Positions 25,083 to 35,689 of a DNA stretch of 64,000 nt are shown here, one piece after another. The first letter of the stretch is position 1; each line of letters opens with the position of its first letter. The stretch spans positions 1 through 64,000 of the forward strand of contig JAYMGJ010000325.1 of NCBI GenBank assembly GCA_037178675.1, written 5' to 3'. The notes below the pieces were generated by a model. The model made no database searches. It saw only the letters and a program-made list of their open reading frames with translations, and was not told the origin of the DNA. The translations under genes were made by a program, and so were the position numbers. This DNA comes from Scleroderma bovista (Eukaryota; Basidiomycota; Agaricomycetes; Boletales; Sclerodermataceae).

Positions 25083-26313
25083 GGTAACTCGTCGAGGATG
25101 GAGGGCTTGAGGATTGGTGAAGAAAGTTACAACTAAGGTTTGACCAAATATGTGTACACAAACTCTACGAAGTAACTTGATGTGACTATGTCTACGGGTG
25201 CACAGATCTAGAGGATAATATCGTGTCCTTGAAGCCCATCATCCAGCTTCACTATGTGAGAGTAATCCTATCAATCATACTCCGCGTGGTGGCCTTCGTC
25301 TGCGACCCTGCGCCATTGTTGCCGCTCGAAACCTTCACAAACTCAACCAACCATTACGCTGCTTTGAACGCGAAAAAAGTCACTTGAGTTCGCCTTGCCA
25401 CGAGCCCGGTCCATGCCTGTGATGATCATCGTGCCTTTTCACTACGTCATTGTTATCTAGCCCAACCATCAAATGAAACTGACAGAACATATTGCAAAGC
25501 ACAACAAGAAACAGACTTGACAACTTAGCAAGTAATCCGCGGTGGGTGTGCCAAATCCAATGCTGAAAATAACAGTAATGGGGGCAGCGAGGAAGATTAA
25601 CCGCATAGATCAGAAGTGATAAACACGATATCAAGGATTGATTCTACTGCAACAATTTTCCTTATTTGGAGTGTTTCAAGTGGTAAAAATGCAACGAACT
25701 TTGATCAAGAGACTTTCTTGCTCGGTGGATGACTTGCAAACGACAAACAGGTGCCTGGTAGCCATGGCATCTAAGAAGACTCGCCGCATGCTCAGTGCTC
25801 GTAGGGTTCATTTATTTTCGCAGTCAACCATCGAGCTTGCTCGTGCCAAAAGCTCGCAACTGCGAGAGTTCGGTGGACGCACTCGAATCACACTAAATAA
25901 CTTGGATCAAGTCAGTCCTTACAGTTCTGGGTAGGAAGGTCTAGAACAGGGACGAAGTATCACATCGATCGACGGGAGGGCCCGAACCAGAGTGATACGT
26001 GACGCACCTTGCCAAAGTGTCAGCTCGGCGCAGCAGCAGACGAGACAAGTCCGAACCATGACGAGTAAATCAATTACCCAGTTGAAATTGCCACGATTTT
26101 CATTTCTGTTCAAATGAAAGAAGAAAGAAGAAAATTGCTTCCGTTGGAGAGACGCGCGGACAATGCATCGCGTCCTCATTGCGTCAAAGGGCAAGCTCAC
26201 CGAAAAAATGATCACGATTTGGAGGGGGGTCGGATCAAAAAGCTAAAGTGATAAACACGATGCAAAAGACTCTATTGCAACCCAAGATGGGGTATATTAA
26301 ACTCCGGGACACA
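25083..26313. other. Intergenic region between NAC-beta and coactosin
   Basis: There is no supported gene. A plus-strand frame at 25638-25934 (98 codons) is basic but unrecognised. A 15-bp exact repeat (AGTGATAAACACGAT) occurs at 25615-25629 and 26247-26261. In both places TCTACTGCAAC or TCTATTGCAAC follows shortly after, suggesting a short imperfect direct repeat. Confidence 0.4.
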
Positions 26314-27239
26314 TCACTTTCCGTCGTAGCTGGCGCCACCGGCCTATTTTTTTACAAAAGAGAAAAAAAAGAAACAGTAAGACAAACACCGCGCAGGGGC
26401 GAGTCAAAAGTGCCACTTACTTTCCGCAGTCTGACGACAATAGGCTCCTCCGTCAGGTCATCCTTCTCCCTTGCCGCCACCTCTATTGCATAAACATGTA
26501 GCACCCCTTTGACATCCGCCGTGTGAACGGAAATCTGTAAAGGTTCATATTATTATATGTGTATGGAGCCTCAAGTAAGTTTTACAGCTCCGCATTGCAC
26601 ATGAAATAATAACAAACATGGCAGTGCCAGAAGGGTGCATGGCGTGGCGTAACAGTTATCATATGCAGTGCAGCGGTTGTTTAAGGCACCCACTCCCAAC
26701 CACGCACGCTTCCCACGTCGCGAACGTGACATGGTCCAACAAGTTGGAATCGAACCTCACCTTGGCTTTCCGCATGACCTTGCACCCAGAGCCAATCCAC
26801 ACCACGAGGATGAATTTCTCCCGCTGTGACTCCTTGTCATTGGAGAATGTGACGCGTGCGTATGCGAACGAGGCCCTGGCGTCGTCCAGGGCCTCTCGGA
26901 GCTCAGACACACCGCCGGTGCCGGTCCTCGTCACGACTAATTTATCGGAGCGATCAGTCTACCATTGAGTGAGGGGGGAGCGTGTTTGATGGCAGCAGAG
27001 TGGGAGGAGATATGTATCCACCCCAACAAGGGGACCTGAAGGCGTCAAGCGACCCTACAGATCGATACAAGGGGCCTGACCTCATAATCCAGCAGCAGCC
27101 AGTTGGTATCCGATTTGTCAGAGCGCACGTCCAAGTAAGCTGGAGGCAAGGCCACTGATCAACTCAAATTTGCAAAAACACGTTTCACAGCTGGGCGTGC
27201 TGACCTTGCAGAATTTTAGGGTCGGAGACGTCGGCCATC
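26314..27239 (-). CDS. Coactosin-like ADF-homology actin-binding protein
   Basis: Exon 1 begins MADVSDPKILQ. Exon 2 gives AYLDVRSDKSDTNW. A later exon gives VVTRTGTGGVSELREALDDA, then ASFAYARVTFSNDKESQREK and FILVVWIGSGCKVMRKAKV. After a long intron of about 220 bp the sequence resumes SVHTADVKGVLHVYAIEVAA. The last exon is AGGASYDGK, with the stop at 26316-26314. This is the ADF-H fold of coactosin, a small cytosolic F-actin-binding protein of about 140 residues. Its start codon lies only 133 bp from the start of the divergent RRG9 gene. The 5' splice site after RLRK (GTAAGT) and an acceptor in an A-rich tract (AAAATAG) define the last intron. Confidence 0.9.
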
Positions 27240-27372
27240 TTGTACGCAATCACGTATGTAGAGGCCCAAGGAAACGACCTCAGTCAAGCCGTGGCACCGT
27301 TGAAGTAGTTCGGACAATGCCGAACTCACTCGCCGCGGAGTGCGAACTACTACAGCTTGCTCCTGAACGTAC

Positions 27373-28017
27373 ATGTCTGTGCTACCTGCTCGACTTTTTA
27401 CGAAGTGCTCCACAAAGCCTATCCTGTGTCGCCTGTACTCGGAAAATCATGCCCCACCGCGGCGCCGCAACTGGCACTTGGAGGGCCACGTCCCTCCACC
27501 CACACTCCAGCACAGTGCCGAGGTGGACCTCAGCGAGGACGAGGCACTACCGCCGCCTCGACGCCGGCATACTCGCCCCGACACCACGGTCACTCCTGCA
27601 CACTGGAAGTCGCATCGGGACCGCATAAAGGAGATGTTTCCAGAGGGGTGGAACCCGCAGCGAAAGCTGTCACGAGAAGCCATGGAGGCGCTTCGGTCGC
27701 TGCACGCCCTGGATAACGAAACGTTCACCACGCCCTTGCTGGCCAGTAAATTCAAAATCAGTCCCGAAGCTGTTCGACGGATTCTACGGAGCAAGTGGGA
27801 GCCGTCGAAAGAGAAGCGCGCGAAACTGGCGGAGAGGGAACGGAAAGATAGGGAAGAGCGGGTGATGCGGAGTAGAAGGGAAGAGAAGAAACAGAAAATT
27901 GAAATCCTACTGGAAACGAAGAATGCGCAACGACGTATTGGGGACAATTCGACCGGGAGGAAGGTGCAGAGGCCGAGGCGATCAAGCAGTGTCAAGGATG
28001 AATTGTTCTTCCAGTGA
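27373..28017 (+). CDS. RRG9: Required for respiratory growth protein 9 (neugrin-like), mitochondrial
   Basis: This is an intron-free frame of 214 residues. The N-terminus (MSVLPARLFTKCSTKP) is basic and hydroxylated, with few acidic residues, as in a mitochondrial targeting sequence. The conserved core reads HWKSHRDRIKEMFPEGWNP, then KLSREAMEALRSLHALD, then LLASKFKISPEAVRRILRSKW. This is the Rrg9/neugrin signature. The tail is a charged helix (REERVMRSRREEKKQKIEIL). Rrg9 is needed for mitochondrial genome maintenance and respiratory growth in yeast. It is transcribed divergently from coactosin across 133 bp. Confidence 0.85.
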   Translation: MSVLPARLFTKCSTKPILCRLYSENHAPPRRRNWHLEGHVPPPTLQHSAEVDLSEDEALPPPRRRHTRPDTTVTPAHWKSHRDRIKEMFPEGWNPQRKLSREAMEALRSLHALDNETFTTPLLASKFKISPEAVRRILRSKWEPSKEKRAKLAERERKDREERVMRSRREEKKQKIEILLETKNAQRRIGDNSTGRKVQRPRRSSSVKDELFFQ

Positions 28018-28407
28018 TCTCGCAGCATTCGCATTTGAATACACGATAAGCCCCCCGTGTGTGGGTAACATACTATTCGGGCACTATGTATGCCATATAT
28101 TGCTACTACGTATACTATTGCAGTGATTCATAAAGGTCTAAGTGGATACAATGCATAAGGGTGTCCTACACTACTTGTTAACATTAAAAACTTTTGTTTG
28201 CCAACCAGGCAGCAGGCACATGAAACCGCGATTAACTGCGAGTACTGTCGAGATTATCCAGGTATAACTGCCAAGTCCTGCAAAGTAGTAGTAATAATAA
28301 TAAAGGAGGTTGCAGTCCCATAAGAAGACGTCCAGGTCCGGAATGCGAAGGGTGGTGATACTTTTAAGTTAAAAAAAAGTCCTAATGGTCAAGCCCAGCT
28401 TGAGGGG
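28018..28407. other. Convergent 3' region (RRG9 / cytochrome P450)
   Basis: The 390-bp gap between two convergent stop codons is AT-richer than its surroundings and shows no coding frame. It presumably contains both 3' untranslated regions. Confidence 0.4.
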
Positions 28408-30226
28408 TCACAACATGAGGACGGATTTATCGTGGTGGAGGAAACAGGTTCCTTTTGCTGGGCGACACAGAAGGGTGTCGTTCCAGTTGGGGCGAGGGAG
28501 AGCATCAAGGCCACCCCCACCTGCGTCCACGATGGAGTAGTGGAAGCCCAGCAGGAGCATTGACGTGACGAGCTTGAGCTCGAGCCTGGCCAAGCGCTGG
28601 CCCACGCAGATGGTTTTTCCTGGCGGTTCATACGCGGTGTCAGCAGCACGTAACATGGAGGGGTGTGTAATGTACTCACCGCCACCCCAACCAAGATAGC
28701 CGAACGGCGTTTTGGCAGCCTCACGGCTTGGGTCAAATTTCCACGGGTCAGGGTATATGTCCGGGTTAAGATGAACGTCCGAGAATGGGTAGACGACTAA
28801 CGCCCCTGAGGGGATGGTCTTTGAATCGATGACGGTGTCAGGGCCCATGTTGCGGCGCATTGCAGTGTGTGGCTGGGCAATGCGAAGTGTCTCGTGGATG
28901 ACGGCGTCTAAGACGGGGGCCTCGCCTTCCCATGCCTCGAGAGGGATGGAGGCAAGGTGGGCGGAGAGCGAGGAGGTGTTGCTTTGGGGAGGGTAAATGG
29001 CGAGGAGACGTTCGACCTCGAGAATGGCTTTGTGCTTCCACTCTGGGTGGTTGCCCAGGAAGGTGACGAGCCACGAGGCGGCTGTGCCTGTGGCTCTGGC
29101 GCCTGCAACGAGCAACCCCATGATGAACTGCATTGGCGGTGAATGATGCGGGGCACTCTGAAACGGGCAGCGGACTTACCCCAATCATGACGGACCTCTC
29201 GTCTTCGGAGTCTACCAATAGCTGCAGTGTATCGTTGCGACGCTCGCCGTTGCGTATCCTTGCGTCGACGGCACGGCCCACGATGGTGTATACTTGGTGG
29301 GTGGCCCAGAGCTTCTTGAGCATGCTGGGAGTGGGGAGCCAGGGGAGGAGGACGGTTGCAGGGGTGGTTCCGCTGTCGAGGATGTCGTAAAGGTACTTGA
29401 GACGGGAGACGAGTGCTGCATCGTTGGCGATGTCATCGCTGGCAATGGAGCGTACGGTGGTTTGGAACAGCAGCTAACACACGTGTTAAACTCGACGCAA
29501 GGGATGGGCACTGAAACGTACTTGATATATCTTGTCAAAGGGGTCGATGGTTCCCGACGCGCCCCACGATTCCATGGCACTGCGACAGTCGTTCAGGATG
29601 GGGACGATGACTGCAAGCAAGGGTCAGTGGGGATGTGGCTGTGGAGACGGTGAGCGTACGTTGAGCGAGGTGGTCCTCTCGCTGTGCTGACTGGAGACGT
29701 TTGTGGATGTGGGTCACCGTACGGGCTTGGAGATCGGATGTGATGCCACTCAGGACGGGTATCTGCGACGGGTCAGCACGACCAATGGGGGTGAGGGGGG
29801 TATGACGTACGGCGCCGGATAGGACTTTGAAGCCCTCGGTGAGGTCAAAGGCTCGATTTGAGAAGAAGGCCTTGCGCCCGGTTTCCCCGGACACGACGAT
29901 GACGGTTTCCTGTGAAGAGGTGAGGAATTGGACACGGACCGATGCGCAAGGGGACCTGCCCGCAACATGTTGAACTGGAACAAGGACTGGCCCGTCTTGC
30001 GGAAGCCGTCGTTGAGGAACTCGAAGCGGCGCTGGAAGAAGGGTGCGATGGCGAGGAGATTGGAGCCGGGGAGGAAGACGGGGGAGTGGGAGGCGGTCTG
30101 GGCACTGTTGGCATCGAGACCGAAGAGGAGGAGGACGAATAGAATACAGAGGGCGAGGAAGACTTGAACCTGCAAGCTGGAGAGGAGGAAAGCGTCTGCA
30201 GCTGATTGTAGGCCGACCGTGTACAT
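28408..30226 (-). CDS. Cytochrome P450 monooxygenase
   Basis: A membrane anchor lies near the start (MYTVGLQSAADAFLL, then FLALCILFVLLLFGL). The I-helix reads GLLVAGARATGTAASW, the K-helix ExxR motif is ETLR, and PDPWKFDPSREAAK follows. The heme loop reads LGWGGG|KTICVGQRLARLE, with the ligand Cys present but Trp where the canonical motif has Phe. The heme loop is split by an intron (G|GTGAGT...CCGCCAG). The join NMLR|ETVIVV needs a GC-AG intron (CGG|GCAGGT, 29959-29910), because the nearby GT donor gives the wrong phase. The start at 30226 was chosen because the anchor begins there; an additional 5' exon is possible. The substrate cannot be told. It belongs to the fungal ER P450s of the type with G-W-G-x-G heme loops. 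There are no obvious pathway partners next to it. Confidence 0.87.
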
Positions 30227-30895
30227 GATCCAGGCTGCGAGGGGCTTTCAGATAAGGAGGGGGGACGGCAATGGACCAGGAGTGGATTGACGCCGCGAGC
30301 TTTTGTAGTGCAGCAAGCTGAGGCCATCCTTCATCTGATCCAGTTTGGTGAGATCTGCTGAGGCTCGGTTCCGGAGTGCGAGCAGAGTACGTAAAGGGAA
30401 CCGTCCCGGGCCCTGCACGCGCAGCCAGCTCAAGACTGCCTCGAGGAGGGCGTGCGGCCGCGCTGGTCTTCCGACGGAAGTTGGACAATTTCACAAGAGA
30501 TGGGTGCCTTTGCCCTCCGAAACATACGCACGGCACCGCGCAGGAGGGCGCGTCGACGGCGCGTCATTAATGCCCGGAGACACCATGTCTGGAATTCGTG
30601 GGCAACGCATCCACCGTGTGCCTTCATCCAGATCAGCACTCCGTTGCGCCCAAATCGCGGCCCGAAGTGGACAGGGTGGACAGGGTGGACAAGGTTGCGA
30701 GCCACAACGTGGGGGACGATTGCGGACGTCATGTGGAAATCACAGGCACTGGGGATCTCGGGGCACTCGCCAACTCTGTGCGCACCAGCCCTCATCGCTA
30801 CCGAAGACACACGTGGAATCGAGTGGCGCCTTCTGCCCTGCATACAGATGCCTCTACATAGTTACATTGCACTGGAACAAGTCCGGAAGAATTGT

Positions 30896-32408
30896 CTATG
30901 ACACAAACACCTTCTTCAGCACACCCACATCACACGTCTGCTTGGACCGCGGACAGGTCACCTTGCCCTCGTTCCTCGCCGCCATCTCCTCGAGCGCCTC
31001 GAGGGGCGTGAATCACCTGGAAAAATAAAATAAACACGAAAGGTGCGTACCTCCCGCGAATAAACATAGCCGTTGGGGAACGCCATCGGCATATTATCCT
31101 CGTCCATAATCTTGCCGCTCAGCCGGCACACGATGGTTGAATTCGCATGGTGGCTATACGGCACTTCCTTGGCGAGCACCTTGATATTCGGATCACATGT
31201 CGGACAATCGACGTTCCCGCTTGCATCATAGCACGAGGGCAGCTTCAGTGCCGCAAGCCCAGCATACAGCGCAAGGTTCAGAAGCGGCTCCGTCGACAGA
31301 TTATTCAGTGTGTAAACAGCAAGACGGAACGAGTGAATAAGTGACGTCCAACGCGACTCGTCGTACAGCCGCTGCTAATCTGTGAATCCACACCTTCCAT
31401 AGTAGAACCTCTATACGGAAATGACCGACCTTGTATTGTCCGCAGTTAGTCGATGGCAGCACCGCCAACAGTGCAGATGCCTGCATTATCTGTGACAAAT
31501 GACTCTCTTGCCACCCCACCAAATGTTTTCGTGAATACGTGATTGCCTCCTGCGTCTTTCGCGATCGCGCTAGCTCGATGTATTCCTGAAGCCGGAGCTC
31601 AAATTCCAGGGTGCTCTACCTAGATGATTAGGAATTCCACCGGGTGCCGCAGTCACCAACTTGCCTTCATTTTCCGCAACGCCGTCTTATTTTCACTACA
31701 CCATCCTATGGCTTCAGTACAGCTGTGCCGACCCAGCGCCGTTTCGATTCGGTGGATGTCCATAAACAGATCAATGTCCACTAGGGTCTAGTATCGTACG
31801 ATGTCAATGAAATGATATCCGCAACCAGGTTAGGGTTAGGGTCCTCACCTCAATCCCCCGTTCTTCCGCTAGTTCCCTCGCCGTTCGTTCACGCCCGCCA
31901 CGCAATGTCCAGTCCACAAGCCATCGGTCAAGTCGCGTATCCGCCCACCGCGAAAACTCGGAACTACTCGTGTTGGGCAGTGTCTCCAGTGCCGCAAGGT
32001 GCTGTAGCCGTTCCTGGATGACATCCAGTGTGGGCCTCCCATTATTTTCCTGTATGTCCGAGAGCTATCGTATGAATGAGTGGTCAGTGAGTCATACGCG
32101 GCACAGGCAAACAGCCAACCTTGCGTTTGAGATTCTCCACTCGGTTTATCATCCCGTCCACTGCTTGGACTGCCTCCTCTCCTTTCGCACATGTCTGCAG
32201 GTCAGCAGAGGCCGATAACACACTGCCCAATTCTCGTTCGATATTCCGCTGAGACGCCCGGAAGACCTTTCGATAGTTCTCATGAGGAACCTGTCCACCT
32301 GTGATAAATGATCGTGAGCCCTACAGCTGGTCACAGCGTACCACGCACCCGGGCAAAGGGCTGCTCAAAGAGCATCATCCCTTCAACATTGACCTTCGAT
32401 GTGCTCAT
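30896..32408 (-). CDS. FYV10: GID/CTLH E3 ligase subunit Fyv10/Gid9 (MAEA homologue)
   Basis: The N-terminus MSTSKVNVEGMMLFEQPFAR is followed after an intron by VPHENYRKVFRASQRNIERE, which matches Fyv10/MAEA. Middle exons carry the LisH-CTLH-CRA region in pieces (for example LKLPSCYDASGNVDCPTCD). The C-terminal degenerate RING reads STIVCRLSGKIMDEDNMP, MAFPNGYVYS, then EEMAARNEGKVTCPRSKQTC. It ends VGVLKKVFVS at stop 30898-30896. The protein is one of the two RING-type subunits of the GID ubiquitin ligase, which degrades gluconeogenic enzymes and other N-degron substrates. Many short introns are present. A two-copy TTAGGG tract at about 31831-31842 falls in non-coding sequence and is not meaningful. 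Confidence 0.88.
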
Positions 32409-32590
32409 GACAGGATGGTCAGACCGCAGTCAACCACAGCTCAGCTCCTGCGATTAGTTACTAGCACAGATAAATTCACTTGCAAGAGCATCACTCGGCA
32501 CGCAGGATGACTCTTCCGATCACGTGACTTATTTATGTGGGTACAAAGCAGTGCTAGAAGAAACATTTCTAGAGAGGTGGAGGATCGAAT

Positions 32591-34409
32591 CTAACCACCT
32601 CGCGCAGCCCGATGCTCCCGCCTCCACGCATACACCTCCCGCGCCACCGCAACCGTCAGTGGCACCGCGATGGACGCAAACAGGGGTGTGTAAACCGCAT
32701 ACTTGTGTTCCGCAGGGAAGTACAACAGGGCCAACATGCCTGGATTGAAGAAGGCATGCGACGCCAGGGACAGTGCCTCATGGGACCATTGCAATGTGGT
32801 CACAGGGGGACCTTGCGTGGATCGATAAGCCTATGTATTATGACGATGAAAATGTGTTTTCATAAAATTGAATAGAAAAAAAACACTGCGGACCTGATCG
32901 AGGGCTTTCAGAGCATCTTGCACATCCCCCCTCACGTGTTCGTCGACCGGCATGTTTTCAATCTGATCGACCAGTTTCACAATGCTGGACAGTGTTTGTT
33001 GGGTCCCCACCATGTTCTCCGATGCACGGGACCGCAGGACGGCGTCAAGTTGCCAGTCCGTTAACCCTTCGGACGCTATACCACTAGGAAGAGAAGGGAC
33101 ACCTAATAATGCGGAAAGTTGATTGGCGAAGGCTGAGAAGACAGGTGCCAAATCCACACTGCTCAATAGCGACCTCGTGCTACTGCGCCCGGACTGATTG
33201 AAAATGTATATACCACCCCATTGCGGCAAAAGGAAGGTGGGAGACCCTGCAAGAGGATTTGGGTGATACTCACGGGCACACCCAATGACTTCGTACCTTG
33301 CGCATCCAATATATGGAGTGGCTGTCGAGAGAAAGAGGGCACAAATAAGACGAAATGGAGCACCGGGTCTTCGGAAACGCTTGAAGCTGGAAAGCATCGT
33401 TAAAAGCTCTTGTTGGCTAAAGGGCAGCCATAGTCACATAGGGTCCACTCAGCTGAGTTCACGAAGACCGTGAGGTCCGCAGGAGTAACTCCATATAGCG
33501 TGCCATTTTCAGACATGATCTGCACAGGTTCGAATGCAAGAGGGGCATGGAACTGTATCTGGCTCTCTATCACAAAGTCATGCAGCATGTTTAAGCGTGA
33601 AAGGATCGGAGAAACATGGTCTGGGCAAAGTTCAGTCCCTTGGTCGATGGGCGCACGAGCAAGACCGATCTGTTCACTTGCCTGCTATGGCTGCACGGAC
33701 GTCCCAGCTAGTAATGAGCCGGTCCGATGCCACGTCCTCGTTTAATAATGAGAACGCGAGTCGATACCGCTTGGCGTACTTGGCCACACGCTGGTCTTGC
33801 GACGACGTTTCAGGTGCTAAAAGCCCACCCAATAGCTCGGCGATGCGCGCAGCTGGGAACGCGTCGTTGGAACACAAATACGAGGGTACCGTGTAGAACC
33901 GCCTACCGTACAAGGCATCTGCATGGCTCACCGTCAAGTGACGCGGGTGCCTAACTGCTGTTGTATTGCCGAGGGCGACTGTATACGAGCCCTCTTCTGT
34001 CTGTCCATCTGCCGCAGGCTGCGTCGGAATATCATACTGAGCCTGATCACAAGACCGCACCTGCATTGTCAATGACACCGACATGAATCTCCAAGCCTTT
34101 CCATTTGGTAGATGCTTGCACGATCTGTGCGAGAAGACTGTTCAATTCTTTGGCTAGGGTCGGGGCCTTCTCTCGGAAACTTGACGCGTCGAGTTGTACG
34201 TTCACGGGAAACACGGGTGTGCGCTCCAGTTGTGAATGGACGCGATTGGACGGGAGAGCGCGGCGTTCGATGCTTGTGAGACGCCACCAGAAGGGTATGG
34301 TGATGAGGATGACGAGCCAGTAAGAGGCTAGGATGAGTCTTCGAATGGTGGGATGCTGGAAACTAAGGGTCTGAGGATCTTTGAGGCCATGGGATGCCAC
34401 CCTGTCCAT
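32591..34409 (-). CDS. GPI17: GPI transamidase component PIG-S
   Basis: This ER membrane protein belongs to the complex that attaches GPI anchors. The N-terminal membrane span sits in LILASYWLVILITIPFWW, followed by LTSIERRALPS and a lumenal region (FREKAPTLAKELNSLLAQIV; GLEIHVGVIDNAG). Middle exons read RHPRHLTVSHADALYGRRF and VLITSWDVRAAIAGK-like sequence. The C-terminal lumenal part reads RASENMVGTQQTLSSIVKL and DVQDALKALDQ. The second span is in YAVYTPLFASIAVPLTVAVA, ending in a short basic tail at 32591. The two-span topology with a large lumenal domain matches PIG-S/Gpi17. The coding start is 34409. Confidence 0.88.
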
Positions 34410-35689
34410 ATGATAGTGGACTTGTGTAGTTGGTCGGTAGTTGTCAGGCGGAGTTCTAAACCTATATCCATCATGAAGGCTCTTACTACAGAGTAGCTAC
34501 CTACGTGCTCATATCAAGTTACAAGAGAACCAATGAACTGTAGGTAACAGGTGCCAAATCACAAGTTGGATATCAAACGGTGTAAAGGAGCATGGGCGAG
34601 ATACCTGCCAGTAAAATATGAATGCGATAGAATTGAAACACAACTTTATTCCAACGGCCGGCAGCCAAAGAAACATCACCTCAGTAAAGAAACCTCAGTT
34701 TAGTACGCTTTCATTCACACCTTGATAATGTACATTGATCTCGAACCTAACAGACTTTGAGAGAGTTCACATTGATCATGTCAAATACCTTATGGTCAAC
34801 GGAGTAAAGGTGTAATAGAGAAATCCCGGGGAGCCGTGGCCAAATGACTGGCTCGTCATAAGATACCACAGTGAAGAACGAGGAGTCACTGCTTGGGGTG
34901 GCACAGAGTGCAGTACCAACAGAGTCTCGGTCTGTGGAGGAAGTCCTTGTCCAAATGAATATGGTTTCTCCTCCCCATACTCAACGACGGCTTGGATTCC
35001 TTCTTGACGGTCATGGCCGCCAGTCTTGTTCGAGTCCTTGGCGGCGGTACTAATTGCTATATGCGACTCCGGGACAGGGGAAATATCGATCGAAGCGATA
35101 TGAATAAACTCGAAGCTTGGCCTGCAGCAGGTCGAGGGCCTTTCTTTGAACACAGACGACAGCTTAGTCGAAGCTCGATATTATCGTTTGCTTCAAGTTG
35201 AACATGGATGGCAGACAATCATACGGTTACCAAAGAAGGAAGGTCATTTGTCAACTGTTCCCACGGCAAGTCCCAGAACCCACAAGGGGCCCAAACTTGA
35301 GCTCGAGACGTCACCTTGGAAAGACTTCGGAGGCGTGTACGAGCCCGATCAGCGGCACCTTTGCCTCTGTCATGTCTGTGGTATCTACCGTCGCATTTCA
35401 CTAGTACTTTTCCTAGTAGTACTTGATTATCCTTCGTGCGAAATTTAGCGAGGCAATTCCTTTTGTGGTGACGAGGTGGGATCCACCCAGCCTAGCTTGC
35501 ACTCCTACACAACCGAGTGCCACAGCACTTGAATGCGTGGTCTCTGACTCAAGGGAAAAGGAAAACGTACCAGCTTATCTGTTGTCTAGCTCTCAGGACA
35601 CCCGCCAATTGGCTCGCGACACCAACGCACACATCAACAGCCATATCACGTCGCCCCCGTTTTACGAACCGAAACACCTGCTCAAACCG
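34410..35689. other. Intergenic region, no supported gene
   Basis: About 1.3 kb lies between the divergent PIG-S and SANT-protein genes. A minus-strand frame at 34776-35153 (125 codons) has no recognisable motif, and its possible upstream exons give frames with stops. Promoters for both flanking genes must lie here. Confidence 0.4.

Noticed and set aside
29535..30536. Single long minus-strand frame of 333 codons overlapping the P450
   Set aside because: It contains one true P450 exon (ETVIVVSGETGRKAFF) but otherwise reads through introns and other-frame exons; the spliced P450 explains the region.
31826..31845. Telomere-like TTAGGG repeats
   Set aside because: Only two units, inside the FYV10 gene; far too short for a telomere or an interstitial telomeric tract.
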